Below, in pieces: positions 33,762-41,536 of a stretch of DNA of 64,000 nucleotides (positions are counted from its first letter, which is position 1; every line of letters begins with the position of its first letter). The translations under genes were made by a program, and so were the position numbers. Where the stretch lies: assembly GCF_014649115.1 (NCBI RefSeq), contig NZ_BMSK01000017.1, positions 62,001 through 126,000 on the forward strand. Reading direction: 5' to 3'. Source of the DNA: Streptomyces eurythermus. Lineage in GTDB: Bacteria > Actinomycetota > Actinomycetes > Streptomycetales > Streptomycetaceae. A model generated the notes under the pieces. The model was not told the origin of the DNA, made no database searches, and was given only the letters and a program-made list of their open reading frames with translations.

Positions 33762-34348
33762 CAGCGGGTGAGGTCCGCGGTCGCCTCCGAGATGGCCTGC
33801 GCGAAGGCGAGCGCCTGGCGCACCGTCTCCGGGCCGTCCCCGGCCTCGCTGACACGCAGGCTGAGGTCGTCCGCCGTGGAGCTGCCCGTGTAGCCGTGGT
33901 CGGCGTCGCAGTTGGGGTCGCCGCAGGCGGCGGGCTCCAGGTCGATGCGGTTGACCGCGCCCCAGCCGATGGTCAGCACCACCTCGCGGGGCAGCGTGCC
34001 CGGCGTGTACTGCTCGGGGTTGGCGACGACCCGGCTGACCACGACCGACGAGATCCGGTCGAGCTTCACGGACTCGGTGGAGGTGGTGGCGTACGGCGTC
34101 GGGGAGGTGCTGTCGGCGGCCTGCTCGTCGGTGTGGCTGACGATGAAGCGGTTGCCGGTGAGGACCAGCACGGTGACGTGCCGGCGGACCTCGTTCTGGT
34201 CGAACGTCGTCTCCTGGTGGACCAGGTACGACCGGACGGGCTCGCCGCCCACAGCGGCCTCCACCGCCTCGGCCACGAGGGCCGGGTAGTAGCCGCTGCG
34301 CTCGATCGCCGCGCGCAGCCCCTGGGTCGTCGTACTGGTCTTGGCCAT
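33761..34348 (-). CDS. DUF5998 protein
   Basis: A 195-residue conserved Streptomyces protein. It has a beta-rich core, and the Cys-containing motif CGDPNCDADHG in its C-terminal third might bind metal. ATG 34348 gives the usual MAKTSTTTQGL start; an ATG three codons earlier exists. It is coupled to the phosphodiesterase gene. Function unknown. Confidence 0.8.
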   Translation of the reverse strand: MAKTSTTTQGLRAAIERSGYYPALVAEAVEAAVGGEPVRSYLVHQETTFDQNEVRRHVTVLVLTGNRFIVSHTDEQAADSTSPTPYATTSTESVKLDRISSVVVSRVVANPEQYTPGTLPREVVLTIGWGAVNRIDLEPAACGDPNCDADHGYTGSSTADDLSLRVSEAGDGPETVRQALAFAQAISEATADLTR

Positions 34349-34444
34349 GGCGTCCATCCTAATCCGTGGGCAGGGGCACTCCGGGCCAGTCGGACGGACC
34401 GGGGGCGGGTGTGGCCGGAGGGTTGCGGACGGCGGCGGGGCCGC

Positions 34445-37423
34445 TCAGTAGGCCGGCATCGTGCGCGGGCCGAGGTCGTCCCGGGCGGGCGGGGGCGCGA
34501 GCCGTACCGTGGCGCCGAGGACGCTCACGCCGTGCGGGGCGACGACGACCGGCTCCAGGGTGACCGCGACCACCTCCGGGTGGTCGTCGACCAGCCGGGA
34601 CACCCGCAGCAGCAGCTCCTCCAGGGCGGGGGTGTCCACGGGTGTGGAGCCGCGCCAGCCGAACAGCAGCGGCGCGGTGCGTATGGAGCGCACCAGCGAG
34701 GTGGCCTCCCGGTCCGTGACGGGGATGAGCCGGTGGGCCATGTCCCCGAGCAGCTGGGAGGCGGCGCCGGCCAGGCCGAAGGACAGCACGGCCCCGGCCG
34801 CCGGGTCGATCACCGCGCGGACGACGGTGTCCACGCCCCGGGGCGCCATCGCCTGCACCACCGGCCGCAGCTCCTGCGGCGGCCCGAACAGCTCGGTCAA
34901 CTCGGCGTACGCCCGCAGCAGTTGTTCCTCGTCCGCGAGGTCCAGCCGGACCCCGCCCAGGTCGGCGCGGTGCCTGAGGTGCGGGGCGGTCGCCTTGAGG
35001 GCCACCGGGTAGCCGAGCGCGCGGGCGGCGTCCACGGCGGCGTCCGGGCCGGGCGCGGGCAGGGCCCGGCGCACGGGGATGCCGTACCGGCCGAGCAGCT
35101 CGCAGGTCTGCTCGGCGGAGATCGTGAGCCCTTCGCCTCGGGCGAGCAGCTCGCCGATCAGCCGGGCGGCCCCCTTCTCGTCGATGTCGTCGAACTCCGG
35201 CACCTTTCCCGGATCGGCCGCCTCCCGCCGCCACCGCGCGTACCTCACGGCTTCGGCGAGCGCCCGCACCGCGCGTTCGGCGGCGGGGTAGGCGGGGATG
35301 AGACGGGGGCCGGTCCGGGGGGTTGCGGGGGCTGCCGGGGGCACTGGTCGTGCCGGTGGTGCGGGGGTTGCCGGGGGCTGGGGGGTTTCGGTGGCAGGAG
35401 TCGACGGAGTGGCGGACGCTCGTCCAGCTGTCTCGGCGGCCGGTCGTTCCGCTCGCGCACCCGGCGCGCCTTCCGCACGGCGGGCCGGACGGGCGTCGGC
35501 CTCCGCGCCTGGCGTCTTGTCGGCGGCCCCCGGTGCGCCCGGCGCCCCCGGTGCCGTGCTCGTCGCGGCCGAGAGTGCCTGTGCCAGCCCGCCCAGCTCG
35601 ACATGGACCACCAGCACCGGCTTGCCCGGCACCGCCGCCGCGGCCGACCGCAGTGCCTCCGCCAGTTCCGCGTCCCCGGGCGACCCTTCCCCGATCGCGG
35701 GGATCGCCGTGACGACGACGGCGTCGTTCGTGTCGTCGGCCAGCGCGTCGGCCAGCGCCCGGTGGAAGTCCTCCGCCGTCGCCCCGGTGGTCAGGTCCAC
35801 GGGCCGGGCCGGCCGCAGCCCCTCCGCCACACACCGGTCGTACGTCAGCACGCCGAGGGACTCGGAGTTGCCGAGGATGGCCACGCGCGGTCCCGCGGGC
35901 AGCGGCTGGCGGGCGAGCAGCAGCCCCGCGTCGACCAGCTCGGTGATGGTGTCGACCCGGATCACCCCGGCCTGCCGCAGCAGCGCGGACACCGTCGCGT
36001 ACGGCAGCCGGGTGGCGCGTACCGCGTGCCCCTGCGGGGCGGTGCCGGTGCCCTGCACGACGACCAGCGGCTTGGCCGCGGCGGTGCGCCGGGCGAGCCG
36101 GGTGAACTTGCGGGGGTTGCCGATGGACTCCAGGTACATGAGGACGACGTCGGTGTCCGGGTCGTCGTACCAGTACTGCAGGACGTCGTTGCCGGAGACG
36201 TCGGCGCGGTTGCCGGCGGACACGAACGTGGAGACGCCCGTGACGCCGGTCACCCCTCCCCCGCGCCGGTGCAGCCGGGACAGCAGGGCGATGCCGATGG
36301 CGCCGGACTGGGCGAAGAGCCCGATGCGGCCGGGGCGGGGCGGCTCGGGGGCGAGCGAGGCGTTCAGCCGGACGTCGTCGGCGGTGTTGATGATCCCGAA
36401 GGCGTTGGGGCCGATGAGCCGCATGCCGTGGGCGCGGGCGGCCCGGACCAGCGCGCGCTGCCGTTCGCGCCCCTCGGGGCCGCTCTCGGCGTACCCGGCG
36501 GACAGGACGACCAGCCCCTGGACGCCGTGCTCGCCGCACTCGGCGACCACGGCGGGCACCTGCTCGGCCGGTACGGCGACGACGGCCAGGTCCACGTGCC
36601 CGTCGATGTCGCGCACCGAGCGGTGCGCGGGCACCCCGTCGATCTCCTTGAGGTCCTCGGGGAACGCCTTGTTCACGGCGTGCAGCGGGCCCGCGTAGCC
36701 GGCCTCGCGGATGTTGCCGAGGATGCTGCGGCCCACCCCGCCGGATGCGCGGCCGACGCCGACGACCGCGACCGAGCCGGGCGCGAGGAGCCGCCTTACC
36801 GAGCGGGCCTCGGCGCGCTGTTCCCGGGCGTGCTGCACGGCCATGGAGCGGTCGGTGGGTTCGAGGTCCAGCTCCAGGCGTACGACGCCGTCCTCGAAGC
36901 TGCGCTTCTGGGTGTAGCCGGCGTCCGTGAACACCTTGATCATCTTGGTGTTGGCGGGGAGCACCTCGGCGGCGAAGCGGCGGATGCCGCGCTCGCGCGC
37001 GACGGCCGCGATGTGCTCCAGGAGGGCGGAGGCGACCCCGCGGCCCTGGTGGGCGTCCTGGACCAGGAAGGCGACCTCGGCCTCGTCGGCGGGCGCGGAG
37101 GCGGGCAGGCCGTCGGTGCCGATGCGGTCGTAGCGTACGGTGGCGATGAACTCGCCGCCGATGGTGGCCGCGAGTCCCACCCGGTCCACGAAGTCGTGGT
37201 GCGTGAAGCGGTGGACGTCCTTGGCGGACAGGCGTGGGTACGGCGCGAAGAAGCGGTAGTACTTCGACTCGTCCGAGACCTGCTCGTAGAAACTGACCAG
37301 GCGGTCGGCGTCATCGACGGTGATGGGCCTGATGCGCGCGGTACCGCCGTCGCGCAGCACCACGTCCGCCTCCCAGTGGGCGGGGTAGTGGTGCCGGTCC
37401 TGCCGGTCCGCCGAGGTGTGCAT
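34445..37423 (-). CDS. Bifunctional GNAT acetyltransferase / ADP-forming acyl-CoA synthetase-like protein (PatA-type)
   Basis: A 992-residue protein. A GNAT domain spans about 20-190, with acetyl-CoA motif AHQGRGVASALL. Then come a CoA-binding domain (VAVVGVGRASGGVGRSIL) and a ligase-CoA domain. About 95 residues of Ala/Pro/Gly-rich linker (roughly 640-735) follow, and last an ATP-grasp domain (about 745-992). The segment that carries the catalytic phospho-histidine in active ADP-forming synthetases reads ATRLPYATVSALL here with no histidine, so the synthetase part is probably non-catalytic and regulatory, as in PatZ. Domain order (GNAT first) matches Streptomyces Pat. Its likely role is lysine acetylation of acyl-CoA synthetases. 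No clear ribosome site precedes ATG 37423. Confidence 0.87.
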   Translation of the reverse strand: MHTSADRQDRHHYPAHWEADVVLRDGGTARIRPITVDDADRLVSFYEQVSDESKYYRFFAPYPRLSAKDVHRFTHHDFVDRVGLAATIGGEFIATVRYDRIGTDGLPASAPADEAEVAFLVQDAHQGRGVASALLEHIAAVARERGIRRFAAEVLPANTKMIKVFTDAGYTQKRSFEDGVVRLELDLEPTDRSMAVQHAREQRAEARSVRRLLAPGSVAVVGVGRASGGVGRSILGNIREAGYAGPLHAVNKAFPEDLKEIDGVPAHRSVRDIDGHVDLAVVAVPAEQVPAVVAECGEHGVQGLVVLSAGYAESGPEGRERQRALVRAARAHGMRLIGPNAFGIINTADDVRLNASLAPEPPRPGRIGLFAQSGAIGIALLSRLHRRGGGVTGVTGVSTFVSAGNRADVSGNDVLQYWYDDPDTDVVLMYLESIGNPRKFTRLARRTAAAKPLVVVQGTGTAPQGHAVRATRLPYATVSALLRQAGVIRVDTITELVDAGLLLARQPLPAGPRVAILGNSESLGVLTYDRCVAEGLRPARPVDLTTGATAEDFHRALADALADDTNDAVVVTAIPAIGEGSPGDAELAEALRSAAAAVPGKPVLVVHVELGGLAQALSAATSTAPGAPGAPGAADKTPGAEADARPARRAEGAPGARAERPAAETAGRASATPSTPATETPQPPATPAPPARPVPPAAPATPRTGPRLIPAYPAAERAVRALAEAVRYARWRREAADPGKVPEFDDIDEKGAARLIGELLARGEGLTISAEQTCELLGRYGIPVRRALPAPGPDAAVDAARALGYPVALKATAPHLRHRADLGGVRLDLADEEQLLRAYAELTELFGPPQELRPVVQAMAPRGVDTVVRAVIDPAAGAVLSFGLAGAASQLLGDMAHRLIPVTDREATSLVRSIRTAPLLFGWRGSTPVDTPALEELLLRVSRLVDDHPEVVAVTLEPVVVAPHGVSVLGATVRLAPPPARDDLGPRTMPAY

Positions 37424-37560
37424 GGGCCCCAGCGTAAGGGTCGCGTACGACAACGGCGCGAGGCAGTCTATGGGGGCGACGCCGGACCGAGGCCGCGGTC
37501 CGGGGTCGCGCCGGAGCGGTCCCCGCGGGCACGCTCCGGGCACGCTTCACGATATGGGAG

Positions 37561-37576
37561 ACTGGTCTAGACAACC
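37561..37576 (+). promoter_or_regulatory. dre element, DasR binding site, upstream of ptsH
   Basis: ACTGGTCTAGACAACC matches the DasR consensus ACTGGTCTAGACCACT at 14 of 16 bases, including the GGTCTAGAC core. It ends 24 bases before the ptsH start. DasR is the N-acetylglucosamine-responsive GntR repressor of PTS genes in Streptomyces. Confidence 0.8.
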
Positions 37577-37600
37577 CTGAGTACTGAAGGGCAGCAACAC

Positions 37601-37882
37601 ATGGCTGAGCGCCGCGTCAACGTCGGCTGGGCCGAGGGCCTCCACGCCCGCCCCGCTTCTCTCTTCGTCCGAGCCGCCACGGCCACAGGCGTCCCGGTGA
37701 CGATCGCCAAGGCCGGGGGCAACCCCGTCAACGCGGCCTCGATGCTGGCCGTCCTGGGTCTGGGCGCCCAGGGTGGCGAGGAGATCGTCCTCGCCTCCGA
37801 CGCCGAGGGCGCCGACGCCGCCCTGGACCGTCTGGCCAAGCTGGTCTCCGAGGGCCTGGAGGAGCTGCCCGAGACCGTCTGA
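37601..37882 (+). CDS. ptsH: HPr phosphocarrier protein of the PTS
   Basis: A 93-residue HPr. The active His15 is in GLHARPAS, and the family glycine and regulatory-site serine region (NAASMLAVLG, Ser47) are present. It carries phosphate from enzyme I to sugar-specific EII proteins; ptsI and EII genes are elsewhere. ATG 37601 follows AAGGG. The upstream dre site indicates control by DasR and GlcNAc. A GC-rich hairpin follows the stop. Confidence 0.95.
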   Translation: MAERRVNVGWAEGLHARPASLFVRAATATGVPVTIAKAGGNPVNAASMLAVLGLGAQGGEEIVLASDAEGADAALDRLAKLVSEGLEELPETV

Positions 37883-37895
37883 GCACGACCGGGAG

Positions 37896-37924
37896 GCCGC
37901 GCCGTCCGCACCGGGCGGCGCGGC
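37896..37924 (+). terminator. Terminator after ptsH
   Basis: GCCGCGCCG/CGGCGCGGC: 9-bp stem (37896-37904 with 37916-37924), loop 11, 13 bases beyond the stop. Confidence 0.6.
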
Positions 37925-38121
37925 TTCCGCGTTTTCAGCGCCACTTCTGCCGGGGCGCCTACGACATTCCGGCCGGCCGAATTCTCGAGGACGGTCCCGT
38001 CGACCGCGCCCACCCGGACCTCCGCGACCGTGAATTTCCGGCACCGTAAAAGGGCAGCCCGCGAAAAGGGCAGCGGAAAACACCGCCGTCGAATAACCCT
38101 TCTTTGTATACGGTGCCCGTG

Positions 38122-38808
38122 TTAATGCCGCAGGCCCGACATGTTTACGGCATGTTGCGAAGTCCTCACACGCTCCCCGGCGCCGGAAAAGCGCAGCCGG
38201 TGCGCGCCGGCCGCGCGCTCGGCGTGCAGTGCCGTCAGCGCCCGCGCGCGTTCACCGTCCCCGCGCGCCACCGCGTCCACGATCGCGCCGTGCTCCACCC
38301 AGGACTCCACCGGACTCACCGGTGGCTCCACCGCGTACATCCAGGCGACCTTGTGCCGCAGCTGGGTCAGCATCGAGGTCAGCGACGGGCTGCCGCAGGC
38401 CTGGGCGAGCGTCTCGTGGAACCAGCCGCCGAGCGAGCGCAGGTCCTCGCTGTTGCCCTTCCTGGCCCGCTCCTGGCCCAGCCGGACCAGGCCGCGCAGC
38501 ACCTTCAGATGGGCCTCCGTGCGCCGCTGGGCGGCCCGCGCGGCGCCCAGCGGCTCCAGCAGCGTCCGCATCTCCAGCACGTCGGCGGCCTCCTGCTCGG
38601 TCGGCTCGGCCACACACGCGCCCGCGTGCCGGCGCGTCACCACGAAGCCCTCGGCCTCCAGCGTGCGCAGCGCCTCGCGGACGGGGACGCGCGAGACACC
38701 GTAGCGGCGGGCCAGGACTTCCTCGGTGAGCCGGCTGCCGCGCTCGTAGACACCCGCGACGATGTCGTCCCGGACAGCGGTGCACACCGAGTGCGCCGGA
38801 ATACGCAT
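38122..38808 (-). CDS. GntR-family transcriptional regulator with FCD domain
   Basis: A 228-residue regulator. The winged helix is in residues 1-75 (SRLTEEVLARRYGVSRVPVR, then EALRTLEAEGFV), and an all-helical FCD effector domain follows (about 85-210, with metal-ligand-like His/Asp positions in WFHETLAQACG). ATG 38808 follows GGAGG by 7 bases; an upstream ATG at 38910 lacks one. It converges on ptsH with an intervening terminator. The effector is probably an organic acid, unknown. Confidence 0.88.
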   Translation of the reverse strand: MRIPAHSVCTAVRDDIVAGVYERGSRLTEEVLARRYGVSRVPVREALRTLEAEGFVVTRRHAGACVAEPTEQEAADVLEMRTLLEPLGAARAAQRRTEAHLKVLRGLVRLGQERARKGNSEDLRSLGGWFHETLAQACGSPSLTSMLTQLRHKVAWMYAVEPPVSPVESWVEHGAIVDAVARGDGERARALTALHAERAAGAHRLRFSGAGERVRTSQHAVNMSGLRH

Positions 38809-38960
38809 GACCGACCTCCGCCTTAATCCCCGTGAAACGCCGACGCTGGACGCGTTTCCCGTGACTCTATTCCAGCGGGCCGGAATTTCCGACGGCGGGT
38901 GGTAATCCATGGATATTTTTTGGACAACGAGTCCGGCGGAGGGCGTGAAAAACGGCGAAA

Positions 38961-38983
38961 GCCCCGGCTCGGTGAGCCGGGGC
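38961..38983 (-). terminator. Terminator of the M23 peptidase gene
   Basis: GCCCCGGCTC/GAGCCGGGGC: 10-bp stem with a 3-base loop, 21 bases past the M23 stop on the minus strand. Confidence 0.85.
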
Positions 38984-39003
38984 CGCCGGAAACGCGCGGG
39001 GCG

Positions 39004-39750
39004 TCAGATGTGCACGCCGTGCCCGCGGAGGTAGGCGACGGGGTCGATGTCCGAGCCGTAGTCGGGCGTCGTGCGCGCCTCGAAGTGGAGGTGCGGGCCG
39101 GTGACGTTGCCCGTGGCGCCGGACAGACCGATCTGCTGGCCCGGCTCGACCTGCTGGCCCACCGTGACGCCGATGGAGGACAGGTGCCCGTACTGCGTGT
39201 ACATGCCGTCGGCCATCCGGATCACCACCTGGTTGCCGTAGGCGCCGCCCCAGCCGGTGGCGACGACCGTGCCGGCGCCCACCGAGTGCACCGTGGTGCC
39301 GCTGGCCGCGTGGAAGTCGATGCCGGTGTGCGAGCCGGAGGACCACAGGGAGCTGGAGGCCTGGTAGGCGGTGGAGACGTAGGAGTGCGCGATGGGGGCG
39401 ACGAAGGTGTTCAGCCGGCGGCGCTCGGCCTCGCGCGCGGCGCGGACCCGCTCCTCCTCGGCCCGCTCGGCGGCGGCCTTCGCCGCGGCCTCCTCGGCCG
39501 CCTTGCGGTCGGCGGCCTGCTGCTGGGCGGTGGCCTGCGCGTCGATCTGCTCGGCGACGTCCTCGGTGGCGGCGATGACCGGCGTGAGGCCGGTCTGGTC
39601 CACGGGGTTGTCGGCGGCGAGCGCCGGGGAGGCGGCGAGGGTGCCGATGACACCGGTGGTGGTCAGGGCCGCGACGCCGGCCGCCTGAGCGGTGGTGCGC
39701 TTGACCCGGCCGGGCTTGCGGTGCTTCCCGGTGGCGCACATGAACGCCAT
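39004..39750 (-). CDS. M23 family metallopeptidase (cell-wall endopeptidase), secreted
   Basis: A 248-residue secreted protein. A signal peptide spans about 1-46 (hydrophobic stretch TGVIGTLAASPALA, cleavage after ALA). A charged Ala/Glu-rich coiled coil (about 62-112) precedes the LytM/M23 domain with zinc ligands HTGIDFH and HLHFE. It cleaves peptidoglycan cross-bridges. It sits directly behind a c-di-AMP riboswitch (39773-39925, same strand), as do several Streptomyces wall hydrolases and rpf genes. A terminator follows. Confidence 0.92.
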   Translation of the reverse strand: MAFMCATGKHRKPGRVKRTTAQAAGVAALTTTGVIGTLAASPALAADNPVDQTGLTPVIAATEDVAEQIDAQATAQQQAADRKAAEEAAAKAAAERAEEERVRAAREAERRRLNTFVAPIAHSYVSTAYQASSSLWSSGSHTGIDFHAASGTTVHSVGAGTVVATGWGGAYGNQVVIRMADGMYTQYGHLSSIGVTVGQQVEPGQQIGLSGATGNVTGPHLHFEARTTPDYGSDIDPVAYLRGHGVHI

Positions 39751-39772
39751 GAAGTGGCTGGTCCTTTCCTTC

Positions 39773-39925
39773 CCTCTCGCCTACCGGGTTAGCTGACGGG
39801 TTCGGAGCAGGAAGGTCTCCTACGGACCCCCTCGCTCGCGCGCGGGCGCCCGATTCACCCCAGGGACGGTGGGTCCCCGGCTCCCCTGGCTCGCGCCGTA
39901 CGGGGACTCGGCGATGGCTGTCCGG
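39773..39925 (-). ncRNA. ydaO-yuaA (c-di-AMP) riboswitch
   Basis: Reading the minus strand toward the M23 gene, I see the family's conserved segments in order: CGCCGAGTCC, GGGGACCCA, GGGGTGAATCGGG, then CCGAACCCGTCAGCTAACCC and GGTAGGCGAGA. These match the ydaO-type consensus, including the GGGGUGAAUC and GUCAGCUAAC cores. It ends about 20 bases before the M23 start. In other genera c-di-AMP turns such genes off, often in transcription. Confidence 0.9.
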
Positions 39926-40083
39926 TGCCGCGGGTGCGGCGCACTGCCTGACGAACAGCCCGGATGACGCTACGGCGGCCCGCTTTCGATCCTCAAACGG
40001 ATCCGGTGTTTTGTAGCGCATCCCACAGGTCAGACAGGCAACCTCCGCCCCAAAACGGGCATCTGAGGGACCGAGTGGAACAG

Positions 40084-40123
40084 CGTGGGGCCCTGACGGC
40101 TTACGGGCCGTCAGGGCCCCACG
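40084..40123 (-). terminator. Terminator of the M16 peptidase operon
   Basis: A 17-bp stem (40084-40100 with 40107-40123), loop TTACGG, 25 bases beyond the second M16 stop. Confidence 0.92.
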
Positions 40124-40147
40124 CGCGCGCGTGTATGTGCCGGGCCG

Positions 40148-41536
40148 CTACTCGGCCGGCACCACGGTCACCTCACCGATGCCGAGCGCCTCGACCGGCG
40201 CCTTGATCTGGGAGGCGTCGCCGACGAGCACGGTCACCAGGCGGTCCACCGGGAAGGCGTTCACGACGGCCGCGGTGGCCTCCACGGTGCCCGTGGCGGC
40301 CAGCTGCCGGTACAGCGTCGCCTGGAAGTCGTCGGGCAGGTGCTGCTCGACCTGGTCGGCCAGCGTGCTCGCGACGGCCGCCGCGGTCTCGTACTTCAGC
40401 GGCGCCACACCGACGAGGTTCTGCACGGCGACGTCCCGCTCGGCGTCGGTCAGGCCCTCCGCCGCGACGGTGCGCAGCACCTTCCACAGGTCGTCCAGCG
40501 CCGGGCCGGTGTTCGGCGTGTCCACGGAGCCGCTGATGGCGAGCATGGCCGCGCCCGTGCCGTCCGGCGCGGACCTGAGGACCTGCCCGAAGGAGCGCAC
40601 GCCGTAGGTGTAGCCCTTCTCCTCGCGCAGGACGCGGTCCAGGCGGGAGGTGAGGGTGCCGCCGAGGCAGTAGGTGCCGAGCACCTGGGCGGGCCACACG
40701 CGGTCGTGCCGGTCGGGGCCGACCCGGCCGATGAGCAACTGCGTCTGGACGGCGCCGGGCCGGTCCACGATCACCACGCGCCCGGTGTCGTCGGCGGTCA
40801 CCGGCGGCACCGGCCGCGGCTCGCCCGGGGTGCCGGTCCAGGCGCCCAGGGTGTCGCCGAGCAGCGCGTCCAGGTCGGTGCCGGTCAGGTCGCCGACGAC
40901 GACCAGGGTGGCCGTGGCGGGCCGCACATGGCGGTCGTAGAAGGCGCGTACGGCCGCCGCGTCGATCTTCTCGACGGTCTCCTCGGTGCCCTGGCGCGGC
41001 CGGGACATGCGCGAGGCCGCCGGGAACAGCTCCTTGGAGAGCTCCTTGGCGGCCCGGCGGGAGGGGTTGGCCAGCTCGTGCGGGATCTCGTCCAGGCGGT
41101 TGCGGACGAGGCGCTCGACCTCGCTCGGGGCGAAGGCGGGCGCGCGCAGCGCGTCGGCGAGCAGGCCGAGGCCCTTGGCCAGGCGGGAGACCGGGACCTC
41201 CAGGCTGAGCCGGACGCCGGGGTGGTCGGCGTGCGCGTCCAGGGTGGCGCCCGCGCGCTCCAGCTCGGCGGCGAACTCCTCGGCGGAGTGCTGGTCGGTG
41301 CCCTCGGAGAAGGCCCGCGCCATGATGGTGGCGACGCCGTCCAGGCCGGCCGGCTCGGCGTCCAGGGGCGCGTCCAGCAGCACCTCGACGGCGACGACCT
41401 GCTGGCCGGGGCGGTGGCAGCGCAGCACGGTCAGGCCGTTGTCGAGCGCGGTGCGCTCGGGGGCCGGGAACGCCCAGGGCTTGGCCTCACCGGGCTGCGG
41501 CTGGGGGTGGAACTCCATGGTGGCGAGCTCGGTCAC
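40148..41536 (-). CDS. M16-family peptidase-like subunit lacking the zinc motif
   Basis: A 462-residue M16-fold protein. The position where active members have HxxEH reads GLDGVATIMARAFSEGT, with no His pair, so it is the non-catalytic partner of an alpha/beta-type M16 dimer. The family's C-terminal R/Y motif region (EKGYTYGVRSFG) is retained, which suits substrate binding. GTG 41536 overlaps the stop of the catalytic subunit (GTGA), so equal synthesis is likely. It ends at a strong terminator. Confidence 0.87.
   Translation of the reverse strand: MTELATMEFHPQPQPGEAKPWAFPAPERTALDNGLTVLRCHRPGQQVVAVEVLLDAPLDAEPAGLDGVATIMARAFSEGTDQHSAEEFAAELERAGATLDAHADHPGVRLSLEVPVSRLAKGLGLLADALRAPAFAPSEVERLVRNRLDEIPHELANPSRRAAKELSKELFPAASRMSRPRQGTEETVEKIDAAAVRAFYDRHVRPATATLVVVGDLTGTDLDALLGDTLGAWTGTPGEPRPVPPVTADDTGRVVIVDRPGAVQTQLLIGRVGPDRHDRVWPAQVLGTYCLGGTLTSRLDRVLREEKGYTYGVRSFGQVLRSAPDGTGAAMLAISGSVDTPNTGPALDDLWKVLRTVAAEGLTDAERDVAVQNLVGVAPLKYETAAAVASTLADQVEQHLPDDFQATLYRQLAATGTVEATAAVVNAFPVDRLVTVLVGDASQIKAPVEALGIGEVTVVPAE

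Larger units (their letters stand above)
39751..40147. other. Intergenic region with riboswitch and terminator
   Basis: 397 bases. It holds the M23 leader riboswitch (39773-39925), its presumed promoter upstream (39930-40080), and the M16 operon terminator (40084-40123). No gene. Confidence 0.7.

Noticed and set aside
33896..37570. Long open reading frame opposite the acetyltransferase fusion (about 1,200 codons)
   Set aside because: It is antisense to well-supported genes and composed of Gly/Ala/Arg/His-rich sequence typical of high-GC shadows.
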